DNA from: Staphylococcus xylosus
Lineage (GTDB): Bacteria > Bacillota > Bacilli > Staphylococcales > Staphylococcaceae
DNA length: 64,000 nt
Assembly: GCF_002732165.1 (NCBI RefSeq)
Contig: NZ_MRZO01000005.1
Coordinates: 152,442 to 216,441 of the forward strand
Reading direction: 5' to 3'
Shown one piece after another: positions 9,508 through 19,435 of the stretch (position 1 is the first letter of the stretch; the number at the start of each line of letters is the position of its first letter). Position numbers and translations under genes: made by a program. The notes under the pieces were generated by a model. The model saw nothing but the letters and a program-made list of their open reading frames with translations. It did no database searches and was not told where the DNA came from.

Positions 9508-9825
9508 TTAATATAATACTAAAGTTAAAATAACGTATATTACAAATATGATAATTGTAATAATATTTAAAATTTGAACCGCCTTTTGGTCTTTTTTACC
9601 ACTTTTGAAACTTGTAATTTCCACGTTACCAACTAAAAGTAAGAGTAAGATAAATACCCACCAGTTGATTGCAGGGAAGGAAAGTGTTGTAATTGCTACT
9701 ACAAATAGTAATAATAGAGCCATAATTATACGTAAAATACGAGTGATGATTGTATTCATTTTAAATATGCTTATGTAACTCACAATTAGATAAAGTATTG
9801 GTAATAAGATAAGATATAGTTGCAT
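9508..9825 (-). CDS. Hypothetical membrane protein, 105 aa
   Basis: I do not recognise this protein. It has four probable membrane helices (about residues 2-18, 27-45, 50-65 and 85-104) and one short charged loop (FKSGKKDQK) between the third and fourth. The ATG has an AAAGGATG ribosome site. It lies downstream of, and on the same strand as, the 58-residue coiled-coil gene, 64 bases away, so the two could share a transcript. No function is evident. Confidence 0.65.
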   Translation of the reverse strand: MQLYLILLPILYLIVSYISIFKMNTIITRILRIIMALLLLFVVAITTLSFPAINWWVFILLLLLVGNVEITSFKSGKKDQKAVQILNIITIIIFVIYVILTLVLY

Positions 9826-9889
9826 AGGTTAACATCCTTTCTATATTCGCTATTAATCTTAGCATGTAAAAAATAAATTGACTAGGATG

Positions 9890-10066
9890 TTATTTATGAT
9901 CTTTTCGACTAATTTCTGAACGCACAGATGCAATTTCTTCTTCTATATCTTCAAGTTGTCTAACCAATGGATCAACATCTTGATTGACGGATTCTCTTTT
10001 TTCTAAATCGCCTTGTAATCTGACATAATCATATTTTAGTTCTGCTAATTTATCATTTAAATTCAT
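9890..10066 (-). CDS. Small conserved coiled-coil-like protein, 58 aa
   Basis: Short gene of 59 codons including the stop, reading MNLNDKLAELKYDYVRLQ at its start. The ATG lies three bases after AAGGAGTGACT, a very good ribosome site at a normal distance. The protein is highly charged and heptad-like throughout (LEKRES, VRQLEDIEEEIASVRSEI), with no membrane segment, so a helical coiled coil is likely. I recall similar small proteins of unknown role in other staphylococci. It could be a regulator or scaffold, but this is not supported further. Confidence 0.7.
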   Translation of the reverse strand: MNLNDKLAELKYDYVRLQGDLEKRESVNQDVDPLVRQLEDIEEEIASVRSEISRKDHK

Positions 10067-10216
10067 TGCTAGTCACTCCTTATTATTATAGCATTAGGCT
10101 ACATGAGATTGACTAGAATTATAACATGAAATCGAAAGCTTCTAAAATAGCTGACATTTATGTTAAAGTATGAAAATGGATTGAAAACGAAATAATGTAA
10201 TGAAAGAAGGATTATT

Positions 10217-11125
10217 GTGACTCAACAATTTATCATAATTATTATACTGATTGCATTGGGTTATACATTAAAGAGGATTAATTATTTTAAGGCGAACGAT
10301 AGCCAAGTATTCTCTACCTTAGTATTAAATGTCACATTGCCTTCGCTAGTAATAGTTAATTTGAATGGTGCAGAACTTGATTTATCACTTTCAATTTTAC
10401 CAATAATGATGATTATTTATGGTATTCTTGCCAAAATTATTGTTGTCTGGTTATTTATAAAATATGATAACCAGATTCGTGGTGCGACTGGTATGATGAT
10501 GGCTTCATTGAATATAGGCTTGTTTGCGTATCCGCTTGTTGAAGCGATATGGCCACAAACGGGAATGATATATTTTGGTATGGCTGATATAGGTGGGGCA
10601 ATTATCATGTTTGGTGTAACTTATTTTGTCGGCAGCTATTTTAGTAGCGCCGGAGATAGTTTCGACTTTAAATATTTAGGAAAAAACTTGCTCAAATCAG
10701 TGCCACTTATGACTTATATCATAATGTTTATTTTAAATATGCTTGATATTCATTTTCCAGATCCAGTAATTGATTTTTTCTCTGTGTTATCAGGGGCTAA
10801 TATGCCATTATCAATGATCTTACTAGGTCTGATGTTAAATTTCAGTATTGATAAGAGATTTTTACCTATTGCACTCAAATATTTAGCTATACATTATGGT
10901 TTAGGTATAATTGCTGGTTTATTAGTACATTTCTTTTTACCAGTAGACGATGAGATGATCAAAACAACTTTACAAGTTGCCTGGTTATTACCTGTTGGTG
11001 TAGCTATCATACCTTACTCAATACAATTCAAGTATAAAACTTTACCGTTGGTAGGCATGGTTACGAATTTAACAATTGTAATTAGTATTGTCATTCTGTA
11101 TATTTATCAAGCGTTATTTGTATAA
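10217..11125 (+). CDS. AEC-family (auxin efflux carrier-type) transporter
   Basis: Membrane protein of 302 residues with about ten hydrophobic helices in two halves, as in the AEC family that includes bacterial malate/malonate permeases. Typical family features are the N-terminal LGYTLKRINYF turn, NVTLPSLVIVNLNG near residue 35, and the Pro-containing helix near residue 195 (GANMPLSMILLGLML). The GTG start follows AGAAGG. It is a single gene, closed by the hairpin at 11158-11200. The substrate is not known; an organic acid is a reasonable guess. Confidence 0.82.
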   Translation: MTQQFIIIIILIALGYTLKRINYFKANDSQVFSTLVLNVTLPSLVIVNLNGAELDLSLSILPIMMIIYGILAKIIVVWLFIKYDNQIRGATGMMMASLNIGLFAYPLVEAIWPQTGMIYFGMADIGGAIIMFGVTYFVGSYFSSAGDSFDFKYLGKNLLKSVPLMTYIIMFILNMLDIHFPDPVIDFFSVLSGANMPLSMILLGLMLNFSIDKRFLPIALKYLAIHYGLGIIAGLLVHFFLPVDDEMIKTTLQVAWLLPVGVAIIPYSIQFKYKTLPLVGMVTNLTIVISIVILYIYQALFV

Positions 11126-11157
11126 ACGTTTGTAATGAATAATTTAATAACAAAGTA

Positions 11158-11200
11158 TAGATTAAGGCTGGGGCAAATTGATTGTCTCAGCCTTAATCTA
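11158..11200. terminator. Terminator hairpin of the GGCTGGG(A/G)CA type
   Basis: Arms TAGATTAAGGCTGGGGCAA (11158-11176) and the complementary 11182-11200 pair over 19 bases with one G-T pair. It resembles the element at 1468-1500. Confidence 0.8.
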
Positions 11201-11644
11201 TAAATAAGTATTATCTCAGGTGAACATTTTCACCTATAACAATCTAGTCATCTTTGTTGGAAGGGATGATTAACTATTTTACATAAATTGCTTTTTTATT
11301 CCATTTCTTATTTGGCTAATTAATTGAAAAGGGGGAGAGGAAAGGTACAGTTAAGATTAATTTAACAATCCATATCTGTATAAAGAAAAAAGTACTCAGG
11401 ACATTCCACAAATGTCTTAAGCACTTTAATCATGATAGTAAATTTAATGGCCCGCAAGAACATATAAGCTTTAGCTCAAATATTCTTGTAGGCATAGTAT
11501 TGGGACACAAATATATGTCTCAATTAATTTAGATATTACTATCAGGGTATGACAGCAATATCGTTTGTAAAACATTCTCTGCGTAAATGAGCGTAACAAA
11601 TGATTTATCATTAAACAGGGATAAGTCTAATTAATAAATATAAG
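11201..11644. other. Gene-free interval with three hairpins
   Basis: There is no credible ORF in these 444 bases. Three inverted repeats are visible: AGGTGAA/TTCACCT at 11218-11235; a long imperfect stem at 11390-11427 with an A-run to its left, which would end leftward transcripts from the gdh operon; and ATTGGGACA/TGTCTCAAT at 11499-11524, a further relative of the GGGACA hairpin family. Confidence 0.6.
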
Positions 11645-12436
11645 TTATCCTTTACCGCCCATAAACGCTGGATAGTTTGTCATGCCGCCGTCTACATAGA
11701 TTGTAGTACCGTGAATGTAGTCAGCTAAATCTGAACATAAGAAGCGTGCAACATTTGCAACTTGATCAGCTTCACCAATTTCTTTTGCTGGAATCATTTC
11801 TAATGTCTCAGCACGTGTTTCTGGGTCAGAGAATTTCTCTCTTGTATGTTCAGTTACGATAGCACCAGGTGAGATATTGTTAATGCGGATGCCATGTTGA
11901 GCGTACTCCATTGACATTGTTTCCATCATTAATTTTAAGCCACCTTTACTAGCAGCGTAGTTTACATAGTTTGGCCAAGGGATTCTATCATGTACACTTG
12001 ATGTATTAAGAATGATACCTTTTTTATCTTCTTTAAGGAATTGATTAACTGCAGCTTTTGAACCAATGAATGCACCAGTTAAGTTGATATCAATAACTTT
12101 TTGCCATTCTTCTAAAGGCATCTCATGAGTTGGAATTGGTTTTTCAAAACCAGCATTATTTATAAGAATATCTAATGTTCCAAATGTGTCAACTGCAGCT
12201 TTAATTAAATTATTTACGTCTTCTTCTTTTGATACGTCTGCATGCACTTTAATTGCTTGTCCGCCTGCATCCTCAATTAATTTGATAGATTCAGCTACAT
12301 CGTCTAATGAACTTTCTGAAAGATAGTTAATAACAACTTTAGCTTTTTCTTTACCAAATTGTTCAACCATTGCTTTACCAATGCCGCTACTACCACCTGT
12401 GATAACTACTACTTTACCTTCTAAATCTGTGAACAT
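11645..12436 (-). CDS. gdh: Glucose 1-dehydrogenase (SDR family)
   Basis: NAD(P)-dependent short-chain dehydrogenase oxidising glucose to gluconolactone. All SDR landmarks are present: TGGSSGIG nucleotide-binding loop (about residues 14-21), NNAG (about 90), the catalytic Ser in NTSSVHD and the YAASKGG Tyr-Lys pair near residue 160. The C-terminal GGMTNYPAFMGGKG closely matches Bacillus glucose dehydrogenase. I take the ATG at 12436 (263 aa) rather than the TTG at 12442, since it is correctly spaced from AAGGAGGAG and matches the Bacillus start. It follows glcU, with which it forms the glucose uptake/oxidation pair known in S. xylosus. Confidence 0.92.
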   Translation of the reverse strand: MFTDLEGKVVVITGGSSGIGKAMVEQFGKEKAKVVINYLSESSLDDVAESIKLIEDAGGQAIKVHADVSKEEDVNNLIKAAVDTFGTLDILINNAGFEKPIPTHEMPLEEWQKVIDINLTGAFIGSKAAVNQFLKEDKKGIILNTSSVHDRIPWPNYVNYAASKGGLKLMMETMSMEYAQHGIRINNISPGAIVTEHTREKFSDPETRAETLEMIPAKEIGEADQVANVARFLCSDLADYIHGTTIYVDGGMTNYPAFMGGKG

Positions 12437-12495
12437 ATTCAAACTCCTCCTTAATTAGTAACAATTTAAAGCATGGTCATATCTCTTAATTATAA

Positions 12496-13365
12496 TTATG
12501 CTTTAATATTTCCGAGTACAAAGGCTGCAATAACGATAAGTACGATACCAGCCCAAATACCAATCATCTGACGTTTGTCTTTTTTCTCGCCTAATAGGAA
12601 AATACCGCCGAGTGTAGATACAATAACTAATAGTTGTGAAAATGAGAAACTAGTCGCTACACCAACTTTTGGTTGTGAGTAGAACATAAATAAGTTACCG
12701 ATACCCCAAACAACACCTGGTATTAAATTCCATAGTGTACTTTTAACTGATGTTTCATGTTTAGCTGATAGTATTAAACCACCAATAGCCATACCTATAG
12801 ATTGGAAGAATAAAGCATTCATTCCATCTACGCCGAATATTTGTGCTACTACTACGTAGACAACATAACCTACAGTAGATATTAAAAGGATAGGCATCGC
12901 TTTACCAAAGTTTTTAGTACTTTCTGATGCTTCATTTTTACCTTTAATAGATGTTAACGCAATACCAATAACAAGTAATACCATAGCGACAAGACCTAAT
13001 GTAACTTGCACGCCTGTGCTCCATTCACCTAAGAAAATGGCACTAAATAACGTTGTACCAACTAACTGTAATCCTGTTGAAATAGGCATTGTTTTTGAAA
13101 CACCTATAAGACTTACAGATTTTAATTGATATCCTTGGCCTAATGCCCAGAATGCACCAGAAATTAAACCGACAATAATGATAGTAAGATCATCAAATTT
13201 AGCATTACCTGTAAGTAATAAGATAATACCGATGATTAATGCACCAAAAGTTGTCCCTCTAATCTGATTATAAGGACCTCCACCTACAAGAACATTAATT
13301 AAAACTACACTACCCCAGAATAACGCAGGTAATAAAGCAATTAATAAATCCATACTTTTACTCAC
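12496..13365 (-). CDS. glcU: GlcU-type glucose uptake protein
   Basis: Ten-TM sugar permease of the glucose/ribose porter family (drug/metabolite transporter superfamily), 289 residues. It is close to staphylococcal GlcU across its length, for example [27 protein letters not shown] and the C-terminal [19 protein letters not shown]. In S. xylosus GlcU brings in non-phosphorylated glucose for GlcK or Gdh, and here it is 60 bases upstream of gdh on the same strand. The start is uncertain: GTG at 13365 gives the length closest to homologues; ATG at 13353 is the alternative. Confidence 0.92.
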   Translation of the reverse strand: MSKSMDLLIALLPALFWGSVVLINVLVGGGPYNQIRGTTFGALIIGIILLLTGNAKFDDLTIIIVGLISGAFWALGQGYQLKSVSLIGVSKTMPISTGLQLVGTTLFSAIFLGEWSTGVQVTLGLVAMVLLVIGIALTSIKGKNEASESTKNFGKAMPILLISTVGYVVYVVVAQIFGVDGMNALFFQSIGMAIGGLILSAKHETSVKSTLWNLIPGVVWGIGNLFMFYSQPKVGVATSFSFSQLLVIVSTLGGIFLLGEKKDKRQMIGIWAGIVLIVIAAFVLGNIKA

Positions 13366-13425
13366 TCACTCTCTATTTGTTTTTCTCCCCTTAAAACAAT
13401 CACCAACAATTGTTTACAAACATTC

Positions 13426-13454
13426 ATTCTAAAGCAAACTATTATTTTAGTAAA
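13426..13454 (-). promoter_or_regulatory. Promoter of glcU-gdh
   Basis: Minus strand TTTACT (13449-13454) and TAGAAT (13426-13431) with a 17-base spacer, about 60 bases upstream of glcU. A perfect palindrome AACAATTGTT (13405-13414) lies just downstream near the transcript start and could be an operator. I see no good catabolite-response element. Confidence 0.65.
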
Positions 13455-13497
13455 AGTATTAGTTTATAATTTGCAATATTTTTTTATAATTAAAATG

Positions 13498-13535
13498 TAA
13501 AAAGAGAGTAATAGTGGTTTATTACCCTCTTTTTT
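13498..13535 (-). terminator. Terminator of the acetyltransferase-like gene
   Basis: AAAAGAGaGTAAT and ATTACcCTCTTTT pair with one internal mismatch around an 8-base loop. Read leftward it ends in U-rich sequence, 40 bases beyond the stop of the 13576-14445 gene. Confidence 0.7.
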
Positions 13536-13575
13536 CGAAATCAAAATGTCTTAATATAATTTTAAGTAATATATT

Positions 13576-14445
13576 TTAGAGATGAGCAGCAACGTATTTG
13601 AATTTCTTATATTCATAATTAATATAAAAACCTAATTCATTAAATCGTTCTACTAGTGTGTGGTTTTTATTTCTGATTTTGAAATATGTTTTATTTATAT
13701 CGTAATTAGAAAATGCAAAGTTTAATGCGTGTGATAATAAATCAAATGCGATTCCCATAAATCTATAGTCTGTATGAGAAGAAAAATACTTAATTTCAGC
13801 ATTTTTAGTATTTTCATATATTTGTAAGTATAAGTAGCCTTTTAGAAGACCTTCAGACATAAAAACAAAAAGTTTATGTTGCTCATCCAATGAATTAACA
13901 ATTTCGTCAGCGGTCATTACATCGTGTTTAAATGTGTGCTCATGTAACTTTTTGAAGGTACGATAATAAGCTGGATGATAGTCTGTTATGTTTTGGATAT
14001 TATCGACAGTACCAATGTCCTGTGTTGATATTAAATGATAGTCTGTGAAACTATATGATGATTGGATTGATTTCATAAAAGATGAATAATTTTGTTCGTT
14101 TTCTTCAAAGGAAAAATTAAAGGTCGCTGTGTCAGGTTTGCTTTGCGCCATAGCTTCAAATAAAACTTTAAATGACTCAGTAGTTAATTTTTTATCTTTA
14201 TCAATGAAAGGTCCAATAACTTTATACTTATTATCTTCATATTTAAATGCGAAGATAAGCATGACGATTTCATTTTCTTCATTGATTTGAGCAAATACAC
14301 CAGGATCGTCTATAGCTTGTTTTATGGTAGCTTCAACATTTTCGTGTGCTTGTGGTAATTTATATAGATAAGATGCGATATGGTAATCAGCGTTATTAAT
14401 AAACTTTACAATTTGATCATAATTATTTAACTGAATAATTTTCAT
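13576..14445 (-). CDS. GNAT-like N-acetyltransferase domain protein
   Basis: Protein of 289 residues without membrane segments. The C-terminal half resembles a GNAT fold: a strand ending in LKGYLYLQIYENTKNAEIKYFSSHTDYRFMGIAFDLL is reminiscent of the acetyl-CoA binding strand and following helix, then a strand FKIRNKNHTLVERFNELGF, the usual "individual/residual name" motif region (here N-x-x-L-x-x-x-x-x-L-G-F). The N-terminal half is more diverged. The catalytic substrate is unknown. The ATG has GGAGG upstream; the gene is divergent from topB. Confidence 0.6.
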   Translation of the reverse strand: MKIIQLNNYDQIVKFINNADYHIASYLYKLPQAHENVEATIKQAIDDPGVFAQINEENEIVMLIFAFKYEDNKYKVIGPFIDKDKKLTTESFKVLFEAMAQSKPDTATFNFSFEENEQNYSSFMKSIQSSYSFTDYHLISTQDIGTVDNIQNITDYHPAYYRTFKKLHEHTFKHDVMTADEIVNSLDEQHKLFVFMSEGLLKGYLYLQIYENTKNAEIKYFSSHTDYRFMGIAFDLLSHALNFAFSNYDINKTYFKIRNKNHTLVERFNELGFYINYEYKKFKYVAAHL

Positions 14446-14568
14446 AACAATACCTCCATAGAATGATCGCTTAAGTTAATTATAAGAACTTTTTTGAATA
14501 AATGGAAGTTTTGATGTGCTACAGACATGTTACAATGTATATTATATTGAATTTGAAAGGGCGAAATT

Positions 14569-16707
14569 ATGAAATCATTAATTATAGCTGAGAAACCTTC
14601 AGTAGGTAGAGACATTGCAAATACGCTTAATATCAACGAAAAACGTAATGGCTACTTTGAAAATAATCAATATATTGTCACATGGGCATTAGGTCACCTT
14701 GTAACTAATGCAACACCAGAACAATATGATAAGAATTATAAAGAATGGAGACTTAATGATTTACCAATCATACCAAATAAAATGAAGACAGTTGTGATTA
14801 GTAAGACTAGAAAACAATTCTCGACTGTTCAGTCATTGATTAATAATAAAAATGTGAAGGATATTATTATTGCAACCGATGCTGGAAGAGAGGGCGAACT
14901 AGTAGCGCGTTTGATTTTAGATAAATCTCACAATAAAAAGCCGATAAAGCGTTTATGGATTAGTTCAGTAACTCAAAAAGCAATTAGAGACGGTTTTAGC
15001 AAACTTCAAGATGGACGGAAGTTCAATAATTTATACTATGCTGCGTTAGCGAGAAGTGAAGCAGATTGGATTGTAGGTATTAATGCTACTAGAGCATTAA
15101 CTACTAAGTATGATGCGCAATTGTCACTAGGACGAGTTCAAACACCAACAATACAGTTAGTCCAAATGAGACAGAATGAGATTAAACAGTTTGAACCGAA
15201 GACATACTATACAATGTCAATTGATGCAGGAGGATTAACTTTTCAATGTACTAAGCCACAGTCTCATGAAGATAAATCAGTTTTTGAAAGCATAGAAGAT
15301 AAAATTAAAGACTGTACAGCTCAAATAGAAACAATAAATAAATCACATAAAAAAGCTTACCCTCAACAATTATATAGTCTGACTGATCTTCAGCAAGATG
15401 CATATAAACGTTTCCACTTAGGACCTAAAGAGACATTGAATACGCTACAAACATTATATGAACGTCATAAATTGGTTACGTACCCGCGTACTGATTCTAA
15501 TTATCTAACCGATGATATGGTAGATACTTTGAAAGATAGACTGCAAGCAATTATGGCAACTTCATTAAAAGATCTTGCCAAGAGGCAAATGTCGCAAACT
15601 TTCTCAGCTAAGCAAAAGTTTGTGAATAATAGCAAGGTTTCAGATCATCACGCGATCATTCCTACTGAAGTACGACCAGACATGAGTCAATTAAGTCAGA
15701 GAGAATCGAAAATATATATGATGATTGCACAAAGGTATCTAGAAAATCTTATGTCTCCACACGAATACGAGGCTGTTTCAATAGAATTGTATATTAATGG
15801 CTATGCATTTACTTTTAAAGACAAAGTAACTACTAAATTAGGTTTTAAAGAAATATTTGAAGACAAAGACAAAGTAAATGATCAAATGGAGCAATTGCAA
15901 AAAGGTGCAAAACTAAACATTAGTAAAGTACAAATCAATCAACATGAGACGACACCACCACCATACTTTAATGAAGGTACATTGCTTAAAGCGATGGAAA
16001 GTCCTCAAAAATTCTTTAATTTAACAGATAAAAAACATAATCAGACATTAAAAGAAACAGGTGGTATTGGTACAGTTGCTACAAGAGCGGATATCATAGA
16101 TAAACTCTTTAATATGAACGCGATTGAATCTAGAGATGGTAAAATAAAAATCACATCAAAAGGAAAGCAAATATTAGAATTAGCACCACAGAAACTAACT
16201 TCGCCATTGTTAACTGCAGAATGGGAAGAAAAGTTAACGCTTATAGAACAAGGTAAATATGATGCAAGTAAATTTATAACTGAAATGAAGTCATTTACGA
16301 AAGATGTTGTATCTGAAATTAAAGAGAGTGACCAGAATTATAAACATGATAATTTAACAACAACAGAATGTCCAACATGTGGCAAGTTTATGATTAAAGT
16401 GAAAACAAAAAATGGTCAAATGTTAGTCTGTCAAGATCCGCAATGTAAGACAAAGAAAAATGTACAAAGAAAAACAAATGCCCGTTGTCCAAATTGTCAC
16501 AAGAAAATGACGCTATTTGGGAGAGGTAAAGATGCCGTATATCGTTGTGTATGTGGCCATACAGAAACACAAGCCCAAATGGATAAGCGACATAAAAATA
16601 AAAAGTCAGACAAAGTGAATAAAAAAGATTTGAAAAAATACATGGGTAATAATGAAGGATTAGAAAATAACCCATTCCAAGACGCATTAAAGGGACTAAA
16701 GTTCTAG
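14569..16707 (+). CDS. topB: DNA topoisomerase III
   Basis: Type IA topoisomerase of 712 residues that passes single strands and decatenates replication or recombination intermediates. The N-terminal TOPRIM domain shows the invariant EKPS (residues 8-11) and the DAGREGE motif near residue 105. The active-site tyrosine lies in [10 protein letters not shown] at about residue 310. The C-terminal tail carries two cysteine clusters (CPTCGKFM...CQDPQC, and CPNCHKK...CVCGH), likely zinc ribbons for DNA binding. Length is typical of Bacillus/Staphylococcus TopB. It stands alone, with the start after AAAGGGCG. Confidence 0.95.
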   Translation: MKSLIIAEKPSVGRDIANTLNINEKRNGYFENNQYIVTWALGHLVTNATPEQYDKNYKEWRLNDLPIIPNKMKTVVISKTRKQFSTVQSLINNKNVKDIIIATDAGREGELVARLILDKSHNKKPIKRLWISSVTQKAIRDGFSKLQDGRKFNNLYYAALARSEADWIVGINATRALTTKYDAQLSLGRVQTPTIQLVQMRQNEIKQFEPKTYYTMSIDAGGLTFQCTKPQSHEDKSVFESIEDKIKDCTAQIETINKSHKKAYPQQLYSLTDLQQDAYKRFHLGPKETLNTLQTLYERHKLVTYPRTDSNYLTDDMVDTLKDRLQAIMATSLKDLAKRQMSQTFSAKQKFVNNSKVSDHHAIIPTEVRPDMSQLSQRESKIYMMIAQRYLENLMSPHEYEAVSIELYINGYAFTFKDKVTTKLGFKEIFEDKDKVNDQMEQLQKGAKLNISKVQINQHETTPPPYFNEGTLLKAMESPQKFFNLTDKKHNQTLKETGGIGTVATRADIIDKLFNMNAIESRDGKIKITSKGKQILELAPQKLTSPLLTAEWEEKLTLIEQGKYDASKFITEMKSFTKDVVSEIKESDQNYKHDNLTTTECPTCGKFMIKVKTKNGQMLVCQDPQCKTKKNVQRKTNARCPNCHKKMTLFGRGKDAVYRCVCGHTETQAQMDKRHKNKKSDKVNKKDLKKYMGNNEGLENNPFQDALKGLKF

Positions 16708-16708
16708 A

Positions 16709-16752
16709 TTAATCGAACAAATAGTATAAAAAATAAAGTAAGGTTCGTGTTT
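16709..16752. promoter_or_regulatory. Candidate PurR PurBox pair
   Basis: Two inverted 14-base boxes separated by 16 bases. The downstream box (16739-16752) read on the minus strand is AAACACGAACCTTA, 13 of 14 matches to the Gram-positive PurBox as I know it (AAACACGAACATTA). The upstream box (16709-16722) keeps the CGAAC core only. The strong-plus-weak arrangement at 16-17 bases is what PurR operators show. It sits just upstream of the permease -35. Confidence 0.72.
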
Positions 16753-16756
16753 GCTA

Positions 16757-16785
16757 TTGTAAAAAAGTTCGTTTGGTATTAGAAT
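16757..16785 (+). promoter_or_regulatory. Promoter of the purine permease
   Basis: TTGTAA (16757-16762) and TAGAAT (16780-16785) with a 17-base spacer. The ribosome site AAAAGGAGAA follows at about 16802. The leader is too short for a purine riboswitch. Confidence 0.65.
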
Positions 16786-16817
16786 ATGTAGGTATTTTAA
16801 AAAAAGGAGAACTAACC

Positions 16818-18152
16818 GTGAAAAAGTATTTCAAGTTTGATAAACACGAAACAAACTATAAGAGAGAGATACTTGGTGGGCTTACAACTTTCTTGTCGAT
16901 GGCATATATATTAGCTGTTAACCCTCAAGTACTAAGTTTAGCAGGCGTTGATGGCGTGTCTGAGAATATGAAAATGGATCAAGGTGCAATCTTTGTAGCT
17001 ACAGCTCTGGCGGCATTTGTAGGTTCATTATTCATGGGCTTAATAGCAAGGTATCCAATTGGACTAGCGCCAGGTATGGGCTTAAATGCATTCTTTGCAT
17101 TTACAGTTGTACTAACTATGGGTATACCATGGCAAATTGGTTTGACAGGCGTTCTATTTTCTGGAATAGTCTTTGCATTTCTAACAATGACCGGGCTCAG
17201 GGAAATAATTATAAATGCTATTCCTTATCAGATGAAAATGGCTGTATCTGCAGGGATCGGTCTTTTCATAACTTTTGTAGGTTTGCAGAGTTCTGGAATA
17301 ATTGTAAATAACGATTCAACATTAGTAACGTTAGGACATATTACTGATGGACCAGTCTTATTAACGATATTTGGTATTATAGCTACTGTTATATTGTATG
17401 CTTTAAGAGTACCTGGAGCGATATTTATTGGTATGGCACTAACAGCTATTGTAGGTATGATTACAGGCCTTATACATACGCCAAGTGCTATTGTAGGGCA
17501 TGTACCAAGCATAGAGCCGACTTTTGGTGCAGCATTTGAAGCATTTAAAGATCCAAGTCAATTACTTACAGTGCAATTCTTAATTGTAATATTAACGTTC
17601 CTGTTTATTGATTTCTTTGATACTGCAGGTACACTTGTCGCTGTCGCTACACAAGCAGGCATAATGAAAGATAATAAGCTTCCAAGAGCAGGACGTGCAC
17701 TGTTCTCAGATTCACTAGCAACAATTGTTGGTGCAATATTCGGTACAACGACAACAACATCTTATATTGAATCAAGTTCAGGAGTTGCAGTTGGAGCTAG
17801 AACAGGTTTTGCAAGTGTCATAACCGGGTTCTGTTTCTTACTAGCGATATTCTTTAGTCCTTTAATGGAAGTAGTAACAAGTGCTGTTACCACGCCAGCA
17901 TTAGTTGTAGTTGGTGTATTAATGGCAGCAAACTTTGCAGAAATAGATTGGAAGAAATTTGAAGTAGCAGTACCTGCTTTTGTAACAATTATAATGATGC
18001 CTTTATCATATTCAATTGCTACTGGTATTGCATGTGGATTTATTTTCTATCCAATTACGATGCTTATTTCAAAACGTCATAAAGAAGTGCATCCAATCAT
18101 GTATGCACTAATGATATTATTCATCCTGTATTTCATATTTGTTCACGGGTAA
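16818..18152 (+). CDS. NCS2-family guanine/hypoxanthine permease
   Basis: Purine:cation symporter of 444 residues in the AzgA-like branch (PbuG/PbuO of Bacillus; StgP, as I recall, at this locus in S. aureus). Family marks: FLSMAYILAVNP near residue 30, GLAPGMGLNAFF near residue 90, DFFDTAGTLVAVATQAG near residue 270 and TTTTSYIESSSGVAVGARTG near residue 315. About 12-14 TM segments. The start is the GTG at 16818; the reading frame extends upstream, but only this start is spaced properly from AAAAGGAG. Control by PurR is suggested by the PurBox pair. Adenine as substrate cannot be excluded. Confidence 0.9.
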   Translation: MKKYFKFDKHETNYKREILGGLTTFLSMAYILAVNPQVLSLAGVDGVSENMKMDQGAIFVATALAAFVGSLFMGLIARYPIGLAPGMGLNAFFAFTVVLTMGIPWQIGLTGVLFSGIVFAFLTMTGLREIIINAIPYQMKMAVSAGIGLFITFVGLQSSGIIVNNDSTLVTLGHITDGPVLLTIFGIIATVILYALRVPGAIFIGMALTAIVGMITGLIHTPSAIVGHVPSIEPTFGAAFEAFKDPSQLLTVQFLIVILTFLFIDFFDTAGTLVAVATQAGIMKDNKLPRAGRALFSDSLATIVGAIFGTTTTTSYIESSSGVAVGARTGFASVITGFCFLLAIFFSPLMEVVTSAVTTPALVVVGVLMAANFAEIDWKKFEVAVPAFVTIIMMPLSYSIATGIACGFIFYPITMLISKRHKEVHPIMYALMILFILYFIFVHG

Positions 18153-18166
18153 TAAAAATATAAAGA

Positions 18167-18214
18167 AGCGCACATTGTCTTTGTCGTCTGACTTAGTTCA
18201 ATGTGCGCTTTTAA
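18167..18214 (+). terminator. Terminator after the purine permease
   Basis: AAGCGCACATTG (18167-18178) pairs perfectly with CAATGTGCGCTT (18200-18211), followed by a short T-run. Confidence 0.85.
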
Positions 18215-18342
18215 ATTACATATAGTAAAAAATAAAGGTAATATTAGAAATTAATTTGTAGTAGTTAACAAGTAGCGAAATTAGGTTTCTTCATTATATA
18301 GAATAAAAAACTATCTATATTAATACTTGCTATTTATAATGA

Positions 18343-18726
18343 CTAACTATTTCGTCTGTCTTCAGTATAAATAACTTTAGCATTCTTATTAGGAACATAA
18401 AGTGGTGTGGATAATAAGATGAAGACAAAAAATACCATTAAGAAGAATAATATCCAATGTACTACCATACCGACAACAGGTACAAAGGCAATAATGTTAC
18501 CTACAATACCCAATAAAGGGATAAACATCATCGGTTTAATTGCGTTTTGCTTATCTACAATTAAAATAACCATCATTATAAAATAGAGCAACATACTTAT
18601 CAGTAACGGTTGCCAACCTAAACTAAGAATGATACTGCCTCCAAGAAAAGGAATACCGTAAACTAACTCGCTAATTATCAAAATAATACTTAATATTAAA
18701 AGAGTAGTGCGAATTGCACTTTTCAT
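18343..18726 (-). CDS. Hypothetical membrane protein, 127 aa
   Basis: Unrecognised protein with four predicted membrane helices (about residues 5-22, 33-55, 65-83 and 86-108) and a short hydrophilic C-terminal tail (YVPNKNAKVIYTEDRRNS). A ribosome site AGGTGG precedes the ATG at 18726. It is alone on its strand, between the permease terminator and the S10 operon promoter. Small four-helix staphylococcal membrane proteins at this position are of unknown role. Confidence 0.65.
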   Translation of the reverse strand: MKSAIRTTLLILSIILIISELVYGIPFLGGSIILSLGWQPLLISMLLYFIMMVILIVDKQNAIKPMMFIPLLGIVGNIIAFVPVVGMVVHWILFFLMVFFVFILLSTPLYVPNKNAKVIYTEDRRNS

Positions 18727-18932
18727 TTCATTTCACCACCTAACTTAAATCTTTATATCTATCTATTATATAGGAAATAATTAAAATAGAATAACAATAA
18801 GAAAATGTAAAATTATAGAAATTTAAATATTACAATAGAAATATTAGGAAATAGGTTGAAGTGAAATACTTAATCAAGTACAATAACAAAGTATGTGTTA
18901 GACAAAAGTTTTAAAAACTTTTATAGAAAAGC

Positions 18933-18961
18933 TTGATAAATCACTGTTTATCATGTATCAT
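18933..18961 (+). promoter_or_regulatory. S10 operon promoter with overlapping palindrome
   Basis: TTGATA (18933-18938), a 17-base spacer and TATCAT (18956-18961) make a good sigma-A promoter about 140 bases upstream of rpsJ. The inverted repeat TGATAAA-tcactg-TTTATCA (18934-18953) spans the -35 and the spacer, where a regulator would compete with RNA polymerase. Confidence 0.72.
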
Positions 18962-18967
18962 ATCTAA

Positions 18968-19408
<441 letters not shown>

Positions 19409-19435
19409 TAGAAAAAATTAGGAGGTGGACTTTCG

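Noticed and set aside
16723..16817. Purine riboswitch before the permease
   Set aside because: The space between promoter and start codon is too short and shows no three-way junction or terminator; the PurBox explains control better.
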